NCBI RefSeq assembly: GCF_004361735.1
Contig: NZ_SNVV01000022.1
Coordinates: 1 to 64,000 of the forward strand
Direction of reading: 5' to 3'
Length of the DNA stretch: 64,000 nt
Origin: Azoarcus indigens
GTDB lineage: Bacteria; Pseudomonadota; Gammaproteobacteria; Burkholderiales; Rhodocyclaceae
How positions within the stretch are numbered: the first letter of the stretch is position 1; each line of letters starts with the position of its first letter. The notes below the pieces were generated by a model. That model saw nothing but the letters and a program-made list of their open reading frames with translations. It did no database searches and was not told the origin of the DNA. The position numbers were made by a program, and so were the translations under genes. Of this stretch, positions 37,414 to 46,265 are shown piece by piece.

Positions 37414-38196
37414 TCAAGCCGGCAGCAGCATCACCAGCAGCAGTTCCGGCGCAGTGGCCGCCGCCAGCGTGAGCTGGCGATAGCACAGCCGGCCGCGCCG
37501 TGGGTGCAGGAAGGCGCGCAGCCCGCCTTCGCGCTCCTCCACCTCCTGCGCCTCCCAGTAGCACTGGAAATCCGAGCTGGTGGCCAGTAGTTCCTCCACC
37601 ACCGCCATCGCCGCCGCGTTCTCCCGGTGGCGGCCGCTGTGGGCGCGGAACTCGGCCACTAGCCGGGCGGCGCGGTGCGGCCAGTCCTCCACCAGGTCGC
37701 GCAGGACCGGCGACAGGAACATGCTGCGCAGCAGGTTGTGGCCGCCTTCCGCCGGCGTATCCAGCCAGCCAACGAACAGTTCCGCCGCCGCGCCATTGAA
37801 GGCCAGCGCATTCCAGGCGGCGTCCAGCACATAGGCCGGGCCGGCGATCAGCTGCACGCTGTCCAGTAATTCGGGCGGCAGTTCGGCCACGGCCGGCGGC
37901 GCGGGATCGCGCCGGCCGACCAGATCGAACAGGTGGCTGCGCTCCGCCCGCGACAGCTGCAGCGCATCGGCGATGCCGGCCAGTGCCCGTGGCGACAGCG
38001 ACACTGCCCGCCCTTGTTCCAGCCAGGTGTACCAAGTGGGGCTGAGGCCGGCGAGCTGGGCGACCTCTTCGCGGCGCAGGCCGGGCGTACGCCGGCGGCG
38101 CCCCTCCGGCAGGCCGGCTGCCGCCGGGCTGAGGCGCTCGCGGTGGCGGCGCAGGAAGGCGCCGAGTTCAGTGGGGAGAGCGCTGTCTGCCGTCAT
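37414..38196 (-). CDS. MmyB-like helix-turn-helix transcriptional regulator
   Basis: The 260-residue protein has an N-terminal XRE-type helix-turn-helix (about 10-80) with the typical RRRTPGLRREEVAQLAGLSPTWY. A C-terminal MmyB-like ligand-binding domain (about 110-260) follows; it resembles a PAS-type pocket, and relatives were reported to bind fatty acids. Such genes are often next to the enzyme gene they control. Here the gene is divergent from a methyltransferase gene, with a repeated sequence in between. ATG 38196 is chosen; the longer frame to 38364 crosses that promoter region. Confidence 0.85.
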   Translation of the reverse strand: MTADSALPTELGAFLRRHRERLSPAAAGLPEGRRRRTPGLRREEVAQLAGLSPTWYTWLEQGRAVSLSPRALAGIADALQLSRAERSHLFDLVGRRDPAPPAVAELPPELLDSVQLIAGPAYVLDAAWNALAFNGAAAELFVGWLDTPAEGGHNLLRSMFLSPVLRDLVEDWPHRAARLVAEFRAHSGRHRENAAAMAVVEELLATSSDFQCYWEAQEVEEREGGLRAFLHPRRGRLCYRQLTLAAATAPELLLVMLLPA

Positions 38197-38234
38197 GGTC
38201 TGGCGTGGGGTAAAGGCTAGCGGAGCGGTATTTA

Positions 38235-38269
38235 TACCAGGATAAATTGCCATCTTGTACCTGGATAAA
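38235..38269. promoter_or_regulatory. Direct-repeat operator candidate in the divergent promoter
   Basis: TACCAGGATAAA (38235-38246) and TACCTGGATAAA (38258-38269) are direct repeats with one mismatch, starting 23 bases apart, about two helical turns. Each also has partial dyad symmetry around the CC-N-GG core. They lie in the AT-rich centre of the 124-base gap between the MmyB-like regulator and the methyltransferase. This is the expected place for autoregulation and control of the neighbour. Confidence 0.5.
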
Positions 38270-38320
38270 GGCCGCCATAAAGTGGTTCCGCCATCGTCGG
38301 CAGACCCTACAGGAGCAGCC

Positions 38321-39094
38321 ATGCAAGCCCATGAAACCCTCGTCAGCCAGCAGTTCGGCGCCACCGCCCGCGCCTACCTGGAAAGCGCGGTACACGCCCG
38401 CGGCCAGGACCTGGAGCGGCTGACAGCGCTGCTGGGCGCACGCCCGCGCGGCCGGGTGCTGGACATCGGCTGTGGCGGCGGCCACGCCAGCTTCGCCGCC
38501 GCGCCGGTGGCGGAGGAGGTGTGGGCCACCGACCTGTCGGCGGACATGCTGGCGGTAGTGGCCGAGGCCGCCCGCGAGCGCGGCTACGCCAACCTGCAGA
38601 CCCAGCAGGCGGCGGCCGATCTGCTGCCTTTCGCCGATGCCGGTTTCGATGCGGTGGTCACCCGCATGAGCGCCCACCACTGGCGCGACGTGCCGGCCGC
38701 GCTGGGCGAGATCCGCCGGGTGCTGAAGCCGGACGGCGTGTTCCTGCTGATCGACATCGCCGGCGCCGAGGAGCCCCTGTGCGATACCTGGCTGCAAGGT
38801 ATCGAGTTGCTGCGCGATCCCTCCCATGTGCGCAACCACACGCCCTCCGCCTGGCGGGCGATGCTGGATGCCGCCGGCTTCGAGCGCGGCGATGCCTGGC
38901 TGTGGCGGCTGCCGATCGCCTTCGAGCCCTGGATCGGCCGCATGCGCACGCCACTGGTGGCGGTGGAGGCGATACGCCACCTGTGGTCGCTGGCGCCGGC
39001 GGAGGTGAAGCAGCGCCACGCGGTGGCGGCGGACGGCAGCTTCGAGCTGGATGCGCTGATGATGGTGGCGACGCCGTCGCGGCGGGTGGATTGA
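38321..39094 (+). CDS. Class I SAM-dependent methyltransferase controlled with the MmyB-like regulator
   Basis: The 257-residue protein has the UbiE-type start (SQQFGATARAYLES), motif I VLDIGCGGGHASFA, motif II region DLLPFADAGFDAVVTRMSAHHW and motif III IRRVLKPDGVFLLIDIAG. The substrate is unknown. ATG 38321 follows AGGAGCAGCC at ideal spacing. It pairs with the divergent MmyB-like regulator, an association seen repeatedly in bacteria. Confidence 0.85.
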   Translation: MQAHETLVSQQFGATARAYLESAVHARGQDLERLTALLGARPRGRVLDIGCGGGHASFAAAPVAEEVWATDLSADMLAVVAEAARERGYANLQTQQAAADLLPFADAGFDAVVTRMSAHHWRDVPAALGEIRRVLKPDGVFLLIDIAGAEEPLCDTWLQGIELLRDPSHVRNHTPSAWRAMLDAAGFERGDAWLWRLPIAFEPWIGRMRTPLVAVEAIRHLWSLAPAEVKQRHAVAADGSFELDALMMVATPSRRVD

Positions 39095-39182
39095 TAGGGC
39101 TGCGGGCGAGGTTGCTTGGAGTGGAGCCCGGTTAGCACCGACATAGCCCGGGGTGGGGGGGAGTTACTGCGGCAGCCCCGGT

Positions 39183-40253
39183 TCAGGCTTCTCCGCCCTC
39201 ATAGCGAACCCCCACCCGCTTCACATTGCACAGCAACTCATAGGAGATGGTGTTGGCCGCCGCGGCGATGCGGTTCACCGGCACCTCCTTGCCCCACAGT
39301 TCAACCCGGCTGCCGATGCCGGCGGCGGGCAAGTGGGTGAGGTCCACCGTCAGCATGTCCATGGACACCCGGCCGATCAACCGGCTGGGCTGGCCGTCCA
39401 CGGTGAGCGGCGTGCCGTCGGGCACGGTGCGGGGATAGCCGTCGGCGTAGCCCATGGCCACCAGGCCGACGCGGGTGGGCTGCTCGGCGACGAAGCGGGC
39501 GCCGTAGCCCAGCGGGGAGCCGGGTGGGATCTCGCGCACCGCGATCACCGCGCTCTCCAGCGTCATCACCGGGCGCAGCCCGTTGCCCTCCGCCGGCATC
39601 GGGTCGGCGCCGTACAGCAGGATGCCGGGGCGGGCCCAGTCGCGGTGGGCGTCCGGCCAGCCCAGCACCGCGGCGGAGTTGGCCAGGCTGCGCGGGCCGG
39701 GCAGCTCGCGGGTGGCGGCGTCGAATTCGGCGAGTTGCTCGGCGGTGGAGATCACCTGCGGTTCGTCGGCGCGGGCGAAGTGGGTCATCAGCGTGATGTC
39801 GCTCACCTTGCCGCTGGCCTGCAGGCGCTGCCAGGCCTGCGCCACCGCCGGGCCGACGAAGCCGGCGCGGTTCATGCCGCTGTTCACCTTCAGCCACACC
39901 GGCAGGGCCGCGGCCAGCGGCGCGGCTTCCAGCATGCGGATCTGGTCTTCGTGATGCACCACCTGCCACAGCCCCTGCTCGGCAACCGCGGCCAGCTCGG
40001 CGGCATCGAACACGCCCTCCAGCAGCAGGATGGGTTGGGTGATGCCGGCGGCGCGCAGCTCCAGTGCTTCGTCCAGGAAGGCTACCGCGTAGCCGTCCGC
40101 CTGGTCCGCCAGCGCCCAGGCGCAGCGCACCGCGCCGTGGCCGTAGGCGTTGGCCTTGACCACGGCGAGGGCGCGGCCGCCGTGGCGCTGGCGAGCAAGG
40201 CGGTAGTTGTGGCGGAGGGCGTCGAGGTCGATACGGGCGAGGGCGGGGCGCAT
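39183..40253 (-). CDS. alr: Alanine racemase (biosynthetic Alr or catabolic DadX)
   Basis: The enzyme interconverts L- and D-alanine with pyridoxal phosphate. The 356-residue protein has the PLP lysine in VVKANAYGHGA (about residue 34) and the catalytic tyrosine region LGYGARF in its C-terminal barrel part. GYADGYPR and VSMDMLTVDL also match. Length is normal. It lies 71 bases downstream of dadA on the same strand, and an Lrp-type regulator is divergent from dadA. This suggests the catabolic dadAX arrangement, although the enzyme may also serve cell-wall synthesis. Confidence 0.95.
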   Translation of the reverse strand: MRPALARIDLDALRHNYRLARQRHGGRALAVVKANAYGHGAVRCAWALADQADGYAVAFLDEALELRAAGITQPILLLEGVFDAAELAAVAEQGLWQVVHHEDQIRMLEAAPLAAALPVWLKVNSGMNRAGFVGPAVAQAWQRLQASGKVSDITLMTHFARADEPQVISTAEQLAEFDAATRELPGPRSLANSAAVLGWPDAHRDWARPGILLYGADPMPAEGNGLRPVMTLESAVIAVREIPPGSPLGYGARFVAEQPTRVGLVAMGYADGYPRTVPDGTPLTVDGQPSRLIGRVSMDMLTVDLTHLPAAGIGSRVELWGKEVPVNRIAAAANTISYELLCNVKRVGVRYEGGEA

Positions 40254-40324
40254 GGAGCGGAAAGCGTCTAGAGCCGGCCCGCGATGGACCGGCGTTGGGG
40301 GAGAAGGAAGGGCGTGAGCGTGGA

Positions 40325-41626
40325 TCAGACGGGCGAGAGGCCCATGGAACGGCGGCCTGCGGACGCTACTTTGCCATAACGGGCGAAAGCGAGATCGTCG
40401 TGGCGGATGGCGGGGCGCTTGCCGGCGACGAGGTCGGCCACCACCCGGCCGGAGCCGCAGGCCATGGTCCAGCCCAGGGTGCCGTGGCCGGTGTTGAGGT
40501 AGAGCTCCGGCCAGGCGGTGGCACCGACGATGGGCGTGCCGTCCGGCGTCATCGGCCGCAGCCCGGTCCAGAATTCGGCGGCGGGCAGGTCGCCGCAATC
40601 CGGGAAGAGGTCGCGCACCACCCTCTCCAGGGTTTCGCGGCGGCGCGGGTTGAGGCTGAGGTCGTAGCCAGCCAGCTCGGCCATGCCGCCCACCCGCAGG
40701 CGCTGGTCGAAGCGGGTGAGGGCGATCTTCCAGGTTTCGTCCAGCACGGTGGAAACCGGCGCGGCGTCGGCGTCGGTGAGCGGCACGGTGAGGGAATAGC
40801 CCTTCACCGGATACACCGGCAGGTCCAGCCCCAGCGGCCTGGCCAGGGCGCGGGAGTAGCTGCCGAGGGCGAGCACGTAGCGGTCGGCGCTCAGTACTTC
40901 GCCGCCGGCCAGGCGCACGCCGCGCAGCGCGCGGCTGTCGCTGGCGAGGCCCTGGATGTCCACGCCGTAGCGGAATTCCACGCCCAGCGCCTGGGCGCGT
41001 TCGGCGAGGCGCCGGGTGAAGAGGTGGCAGTCGCCGGTTTCGTCGTTGGGCAGGCGCAGGCCGCCGGTGAATTTGTCGCGCATCCGCGCTAGCGCCGGCT
41101 CGGCGGCAGCGACGCCGTCGCGGTCCAGCAGCTGGTAGGGCACGCCCAGCTCGGCCAGCACTGCCACGTCGCGGCCGGCGGCTTCGAGTTGCTCGGCGCT
41201 GCGGAACAGCTGCAGCGTGCCCAGGGCGCGTTCCTCGTAGTGCAGGTCGCTGGCGGCGCGCAGTTCGCGCAGGCAGTCGCGGCTGTATTCGGCCAGCCGC
41301 ATCATGCGCGCCTTGTTTTCGGCGTAGCGGTCGGCGCGGCAGTTGCGCAGCATGGCGAGCATCCAGCGCAGCTGGAACAGGCTGCCGTCGGCGCGCAGGG
41401 CGAACGGCGCATGGCGCTGGGTGAGCCACTTCAGCGCCTTCAGCGGGATGCCGGGGGCGGCCCAGGGAGTGGAATAGCCGGGGGAAACCTGGCCGGCGTT
41501 GCCGTAGCTGGTTTCCAGGGCGGGGCCGGGCTGGCGGTCCAGCACGGTGACACGCAGGCCGTGGTTGGCGAGATACCACGCGGTGGTGGTGCCGACCACG
41601 CCGCTGCCGAGCACGATCACATGCAT
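40325..41626 (-). CDS. dadA: D-amino acid dehydrogenase, small subunit
   Basis: DadA is a membrane-associated FAD enzyme that oxidises D-alanine to pyruvate and passes electrons to the respiratory chain. The 433-residue protein starts with the FAD-binding [20 protein letters not shown]. It contains [20 protein letters not shown] and a C-terminal [16 protein letters not shown], all standard for DadA. The ATG lies 135 bases from the divergent Lrp-type regulator gene. Confidence 0.95.
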   Translation of the reverse strand: MHVIVLGSGVVGTTTAWYLANHGLRVTVLDRQPGPALETSYGNAGQVSPGYSTPWAAPGIPLKALKWLTQRHAPFALRADGSLFQLRWMLAMLRNCRADRYAENKARMMRLAEYSRDCLRELRAASDLHYEERALGTLQLFRSAEQLEAAGRDVAVLAELGVPYQLLDRDGVAAAEPALARMRDKFTGGLRLPNDETGDCHLFTRRLAERAQALGVEFRYGVDIQGLASDSRALRGVRLAGGEVLSADRYVLALGSYSRALARPLGLDLPVYPVKGYSLTVPLTDADAAPVSTVLDETWKIALTRFDQRLRVGGMAELAGYDLSLNPRRRETLERVVRDLFPDCGDLPAAEFWTGLRPMTPDGTPIVGATAWPELYLNTGHGTLGWTMACGSGRVVADLVAGKRPAIRHDDLAFARYGKVASAGRRSMGLSPV

Positions 41627-41761
41627 GGGAAAACTCCTGCGATAAGCGTGAATGGAATTACTAAAGTCTAGACGCCGTCAGGCAGTGTTTTTCGCTGAAG
41701 TACTGCTAGGATTTGGTGCTTATAACTGAAGGCGCCGGTCTGGCCGGATGGAGAGAGTGGA

Positions 41762-42229
41762 ATGCGTGAGCTGGATCGCACCGACCGCAAGATCCTGGAC
41801 ATCCTGCAGCGGGAGGGCCGCATCGCGGTCACCGAGCTGGCGCAGCGCGTCGGCCTGTCCGCCACCCCCTGCGCCGAGCGGGTACGGCGGCTGGAGCGCG
41901 ATGGCGTCATCACCGGCTACTACGCCCGCGTCGATCCGCGGGCGCTGGGCGTGCCGCTGCTGGTGTTCGTCGAGATCAAGCTGTCGGCCAAGTCCAACGA
42001 CGTCTTCGACCGGGTGAAGAAGGAGCTGCAGTTCGTGCCGGAGGTGATGGAATGCCACCTGGTGTCCGGCGATTTCGACTACCTCATCAAGGCCCGGCTG
42101 GGCGAGATGGCGGACTACCGCCGCCTGCTCGGCAACATCCTGCTGAAGCTGCCGGCGGCGGCGGAATCGCGTAGCTATGTGGTGATGGAAGAAGTCAAGG
42201 AAAGCCTCTTCCTGCCGACCCTGACTTGA
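41762..42229 (+). CDS. Lrp/AsnC family regulator, probable dad regulator
   Basis: The 155-residue protein has an N-terminal helix-turn-helix (ILDILQREGRIAVTELAQRV, then SATPCAERVRRLERDGVI) and a C-terminal RAM domain that binds amino acids (about 70-150, VMECHLVSGDFDYLIK). It is divergent from dadA, and Lrp-type proteins control dad operons in enterobacteria and pseudomonads. It is therefore probably a local regulator responding to alanine. No clear operator was identified in the 135-base gap. Confidence 0.92.
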   Translation: MRELDRTDRKILDILQREGRIAVTELAQRVGLSATPCAERVRRLERDGVITGYYARVDPRALGVPLLVFVEIKLSAKSNDVFDRVKKELQFVPEVMECHLVSGDFDYLIKARLGEMADYRRLLGNILLKLPAAAESRSYVVMEEVKESLFLPTLT

Positions 42230-42311
42230 CGCCCGGGCCGTCATTCCCCCGGCTATGCGGCTGCGGTATAGTCGGCGGTCGGAAAAAACCAGCTACCAGG
42301 GGGAACTTTTC

Positions 42312-42914
42312 ATGATCGGCAGTGTTGCGAAGGGAATGAAGACGGGCTTGACCGTGCTGGCGGCGACGCTGGCCCTGGGGGCGTGCAAGACCCTGGAGAC
42401 GACGCCGGCCGCGCCGCTGCAGCAGGGCTACACCTGCTGCAACCTGCACCACGAAGGCGACTGGATCAGCGACTCCAACTACGCCGGCCTGCCCATGGTG
42501 CCCGCCGGCACCCCGGTCAAGGTGCTGTCCTACGGCCGTTATCGCGCCCATGTGGACATGAACGGCAAGCCCTTCCGCCTCGGCCAGGACTATGGCCGCG
42601 AGCAGGAAAGCACCGAGAAGTGGGTGTCCAAGCTGGTGGTCACCGAAGATCCCAAGCTGAAGCTGGCGAGCTACCCGAAGGCGGTGCAGGAGGCGATCAA
42701 GGCCGGCCAGCTGATGAAGGGCATGACCAAGGAGCAGGTGATCATGTCGGTCGGTTATCCGCTGACCAACGAGAACCCCTCGCTGGACGCGCCCATCTGG
42801 CGCTACTGGCGTTCCAGCTTCGACGAATACCAGGTGGAGTGGGACAAGCAGGGCCGGGTGAAGAACATCGCCGCCCATCCCATGTCGCTGCCGCTGATCG
42901 AGTACAAGAAATGA
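42312..42914 (+). CDS. Lipoprotein with BamE/SmpA-like C-terminal region
   Basis: The 200-residue precursor has a signal peptide ending in a LGAC lipobox, so Cys25 is probably lipidated. The C-terminal part contains GMTKEQVIMSVGYP and a following IWRYW...QVEWDKQGRV pattern, resembling the SmpA/OmlA/BamE fold, but overall identity is not established. ATG 42312 follows GGGGGAACTTTT. The stop overlaps the ATG of a pigment-type oxidoreductase, so the lipoprotein is probably made with the aryl polyene genes and may act in their outer-membrane placement. Confidence 0.65.
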   Translation: MIGSVAKGMKTGLTVLAATLALGACKTLETTPAAPLQQGYTCCNLHHEGDWISDSNYAGLPMVPAGTPVKVLSYGRYRAHVDMNGKPFRLGQDYGREQESTEKWVSKLVVTEDPKLKLASYPKAVQEAIKAGQLMKGMTKEQVIMSVGYPLTNENPSLDAPIWRYWRSSFDEYQVEWDKQGRVKNIAAHPMSLPLIEYKK

Positions 42915-44278
42915 GCGCCGCGGCCGAGGCGCCCTTCTCGCGGGTTCCCGGCGCGGCTTTGGAAGCGCCAGCGCCGCAGGCCTGCGACGTCCTGGTGATA
43001 GGCGGCGGGCCGGCCGGCTCCACCGTGGCCACGCTCCTTGCCCAGCGCGGCCACGCGGTGACCCTGCTGGAGAAATCCCACCATCCGCGCTTCCACATCG
43101 GTGAATCGCTGCTGCCGGCCAACCTGCCGCTGTTCGAGAAGCTGGGCGTGGCGGACGAGATCCGCGCCATCGGCATGGTGAAGCACTGCGCCGAGTTCGT
43201 TTCGCCGCACCACGACTGCAAGCAGATCTTCCATTTCGCGGAAGGCTGGGACGACCGCCTGCCTTACGCCTACCAGGTGCGCCGCTCCGAGTTCGATCAT
43301 GTGCTGATACGCAATGCTGCAAGCAAGGGCGCGACCGTGGTGGAGGGCTGCCGAGTCAAGGAAGTGGATTTCGTCGGCGACGGCGCGGTGGTGCAGGCCG
43401 AGCATGAGGATGGCCGCCGCCAGCAATGGAACGCCCGCTTCGTCATCGACGCCTCCGGCCGCGACACCTTCATCGCCAACCGCCTGCGCGCCAAGCACCG
43501 CAATCCGAAGCACAACAGCTCGGCGCTGTACGGCCACTTCGATGGCGCCAAGCGCAACTGCGGCGAGGCGGAAGGCAACATCAGCATCTACTGGTTCGAG
43601 CACGGCTGGTTCTGGTTCATCCCGCTGGCCGACGGTGCCACCAGCGTGGGCGCGGTCACCTGGCCGTACTACATGAAGCAGCGCAACGGCCGCACGCTGG
43701 AGCGCTTCCTGCTCGACACCATCGCCCTGTGCCCGCCGCTGGCGGAAAGGCTGGCGGAGGCCACGCTGATGGCCGCGCCCGAGGCCACCGGCAACTTCTC
43801 CTACACCACCGACCACACCCACGGCGAGCGCTACATCCTGCTGGGCGACGCCTACGCCTTCATCGACCCGGTGTTCTCCTCCGGCGTCATGCTGGCGATG
43901 CAGAGCGCCTTCTTCGGCGCCGACGCGGTGGATACCTGCCTGCGCGAACCGGCCCAGTCGCGCGCTGCGCTGGCCCGCTTCGACAAAGGCGTCCGCCTCG
44001 GGCCGCGGGAGTTCTCCTGGTTCATCTACCGCATGACCAGCCCCACCATGCGCGATCTCTTCATGGGGCCGCGCAACCCGCTGCGGGTCAAGAACGCGCT
44101 GATCTCGCTGCTGGCCGGCGACATCTACGGCCGGGTGCCCATCCGCTTCTCCCTGGCGGCGTTCAAGGCCATCTACTACGTCAACGCGATCGGCAACTGG
44201 CGGCGGACCCTGGCGGCCTGGCGCATGCGCAGGCGCAACATCCTGCCTGTGGATGACGGCATGGCCGCTGGCGCATGA
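42911..44278 (+). CDS. Flavin-dependent halogenase-like oxidoreductase of an aryl polyene cluster
   Basis: The 455-residue protein belongs to the tryptophan-halogenase/geranylgeranyl-reductase-like FAD family. It shows the dinucleotide motif VIGGGPAGSTVATLLAQRG near residue 27, RFHIGESLLPANLP, and the W-x-W-x-I-P motif as GWFWFIPL. GDAYAFIDPVFSSG in the flavin-binding end also fits. Halogenase-like proteins are regular members of xanthomonadin and related pigment clusters. There they may halogenate or oxidise the aryl head; the exact reaction is not deducible here. It is coupled to both neighbours by four-base overlaps. Confidence 0.82.
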   Translation: MSAAAEAPFSRVPGAALEAPAPQACDVLVIGGGPAGSTVATLLAQRGHAVTLLEKSHHPRFHIGESLLPANLPLFEKLGVADEIRAIGMVKHCAEFVSPHHDCKQIFHFAEGWDDRLPYAYQVRRSEFDHVLIRNAASKGATVVEGCRVKEVDFVGDGAVVQAEHEDGRRQQWNARFVIDASGRDTFIANRLRAKHRNPKHNSSALYGHFDGAKRNCGEAEGNISIYWFEHGWFWFIPLADGATSVGAVTWPYYMKQRNGRTLERFLLDTIALCPPLAERLAEATLMAAPEATGNFSYTTDHTHGERYILLGDAYAFIDPVFSSGVMLAMQSAFFGADAVDTCLREPAQSRAALARFDKGVRLGPREFSWFIYRMTSPTMRDLFMGPRNPLRVKNALISLLAGDIYGRVPIRFSLAAFKAIYYVNAIGNWRRTLAAWRMRRRNILPVDDGMAAGA

Positions 44279-45342
44279 CGGCTGCCGTGATGGAACACGG
44301 GGCCAGCGTTGCGGCCCCGGCTTTGCAGTTGCACTGGCCGCTGGCAGCGGACGTGGCGCTGGACCCGCATGACCTCGGCGCCCTGGTGTTCGGCGCCGGC
44401 CCTGGCCGTCATCCGGCCGGCGGGCCCATCCTGCAGGTGATGACGCCCGCGCTGGCGCCGGCGCGGCCCTGGCTGGCCGCCTGGCGCAGCCCCGCTCCGG
44501 TGCGTGCAGGCCGCCACGGCCGGGTGAACTACCGCTGCGCCGACGGCCTGCTGTTCGGCGTGGTGACCGTCGCCGAGGACGAATGGGACGAGGCCTCCAC
44601 GCAAGAGGGCGCCCCGCAGCACCGCCTTCAACATGCGGCCGAACTCGCCTACCGCGAACTCTTCGGCACCCTGGATGCGCTGGCCCATCCCCATCTGCTG
44701 CGCGTCTGGAACTACCTGCCGCACATCAACGCGGAAGAAGGCGGCGAGGAGCGCTACCGCCAGTTCAACGCCGGCCGCCAGGCCGCCTTCGCCGCCCACG
44801 GCCGCACGCTGACCGGCGAAGTGCCGGCCGCCTGTGCGCTGGGCGTCGGCGGTGGGCCGCTGGCCATCGCCTTCCTGGCGGCAACGCAGCCTGCGCTGGC
44901 GGTGGAGAATCCGCGCCAGGTGGCGGCCTACGACTATCCGCCGGAGTATGGCCGGCGCAGTCCCACCTTCGCCCGTGCCGCGCTGGCCCGCCACGGCGGC
45001 CAGCGCTTGCTTTTCGTGTCCGGCACCGCCAGCATCGTCGGCCACCGCAGCTTGCATGCCGGCGACGTCGTCGCCCAGACCCGCGAAACGCTGGCCAACA
45101 TCGACGCCCTGCTGGCCGAGGCCGCGCGGCTGGCGCCCGAAGCCGGCTTCCGCGCCGGAGACCTGGCTTACGTCGCCTACCTGCGCCGGCCGCAGGATCT
45201 GCCGAAGGTTCGCGCCGAAGTGGAGCGCCACCTGGGCGCCGATGCCGCCATTGCCTATGTCCAGGCCGACGTCTGCCGCGCCGACCTGCTGGTCGAGATC
45301 GAGGCCAGCGGCGGCCACCCGATGGAGTTCCGTTGTCGATGA
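44275..45342 (+). CDS. xanB2: XanB2-like chorismatase (hydroxybenzoate-forming)
   Basis: The 355-residue protein resembles the FkbO/Hyg5/XanB2 chorismatases, which cut chorismate to pyruvate plus a hydroxybenzoate or a dihydrodiol. In Xanthomonas, XanB2 supplies 3-hydroxybenzoate for xanthomonadin and 4-hydroxybenzoate for ubiquinone. Supporting segments are VWNYLPHINAEEGGEERYRQFN, LFVSGTASIVGHRSLHAGD, and a C-terminal DLLVEIEAS carrying a glutamate conserved in the family. It overlaps the oxidoreductase and MipA genes by four bases each. Here it would supply the aryl starter of the polyene. Confidence 0.85.
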   Translation: MTAAVMEHGASVAAPALQLHWPLAADVALDPHDLGALVFGAGPGRHPAGGPILQVMTPALAPARPWLAAWRSPAPVRAGRHGRVNYRCADGLLFGVVTVAEDEWDEASTQEGAPQHRLQHAAELAYRELFGTLDALAHPHLLRVWNYLPHINAEEGGEERYRQFNAGRQAAFAAHGRTLTGEVPAACALGVGGGPLAIAFLAATQPALAVENPRQVAAYDYPPEYGRRSPTFARAALARHGGQRLLFVSGTASIVGHRSLHAGDVVAQTRETLANIDALLAEAARLAPEAGFRAGDLAYVAYLRRPQDLPKVRAEVERHLGADAAIAYVQADVCRADLLVEIEASGGHPMEFRCR

Positions 45343-46184
45343 GTTCAAGCGCCCGCCGTTTTTCCCGCCTCCTGCTGACGGCCCTTGGGGTGGCGACCGC
45401 CGGCGCGGCGGCAGCAGCCGAGCGCCCGCTGTGGGAACTTGGCCTGGGGGTGGGCGCGGTGTCCTTTCCCGACTACCGCGGCGCCGACGAGCGCAGCACC
45501 TATGTGCTGCCGGCGCCCTACGTGGTCTATCGCGGCGAATTCCTTAAGGCCGACCGCGACGGCGTGCGCGGCGTGTTCTTCGAGAGCGACCGCGTCGAAC
45601 TCAACTTCAGCGCCGCCGCCTCGGTGCCGGTGGACAGCGACGGCAACAAGGCCCGCCGCGGCATGCCGGACCTCAAGCCCACGGTGGAATTCGGCCCTTC
45701 GCTGGACCTCACCCTGTGGCGCGCGCCGGATCGCAGCGCCAAGCTGGATTTCCGCCTGCCGGTGCGGGCCGCCTACGCGGTGATCGGCGGCGTGAAACGC
45801 GTCGGCCTGGTGTCCACGCCCACCCTCAACCTCGACCTGCGCGATCCCCTCGGCCAGCACGGCTGGAACCTCGGCCTGCTGGCCGGCCCGGTGTTCGGCG
45901 ATGCCCGCCAGCACCGCTACTTCTACGACGTTGCCCCGGAGCACGCCACGCCTGGCCGCGAGACCTACCGCGCCAAGGGCGGCTACGGCGGCAGCCAGTT
46001 CCTCGCCGCGCTGTCCAAGCGCTACGACAACTACTGGGTGGGTGCCTTCGTGCGTTACGACAACCTGCGCGGCGCGGTCTTCGACGACAGCCCGTTGGTG
46101 AAGCGCGACCAGAGCTGGGCGGCCGGCTTTGCCATCGCCTGGATCATCGGCGAATCCGCCACCCGGGTGCAGGTGAATGACTGA
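45339..46184 (+). CDS. MipA/OmpV family outer membrane protein
   Basis: The 281-residue precursor has a signal peptide (about residues 1-28, ending AAAAAE). A beta-barrel pattern of MipA/OmpV type follows, with ELGLGVGAVSFPDYRGADERS near the mature N-terminus and a terminal strand AIAWIIGES. Members include scaffolding and porin-like proteins. Translational coupling to the chorismatase gene suggests a link with the pigment pathway, perhaps at the outer membrane where aryl polyenes accumulate. The function is not proven. Confidence 0.82.
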   Translation: MSSSARRFSRLLLTALGVATAGAAAAAERPLWELGLGVGAVSFPDYRGADERSTYVLPAPYVVYRGEFLKADRDGVRGVFFESDRVELNFSAAASVPVDSDGNKARRGMPDLKPTVEFGPSLDLTLWRAPDRSAKLDFRLPVRAAYAVIGGVKRVGLVSTPTLNLDLRDPLGQHGWNLGLLAGPVFGDARQHRYFYDVAPEHATPGRETYRAKGGYGGSQFLAALSKRYDNYWVGAFVRYDNLRGAVFDDSPLVKRDQSWAAGFAIAWIIGESATRVQVND

Positions 46185-46265
46185 AATCCGGCCGCACCGT
46201 CCCGCGGCGCGACAGCCGTCGGGACAGGGCGGGCCCGCACTCGCCCTGGCGTCCGGAGGCTGCCG

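Noticed and set aside
38321-39094. Assignment of the methyltransferase as UbiE or a specific resistance enzyme
   Set aside because: Only general class I methyltransferase motifs are visible; the substrate cannot be named.
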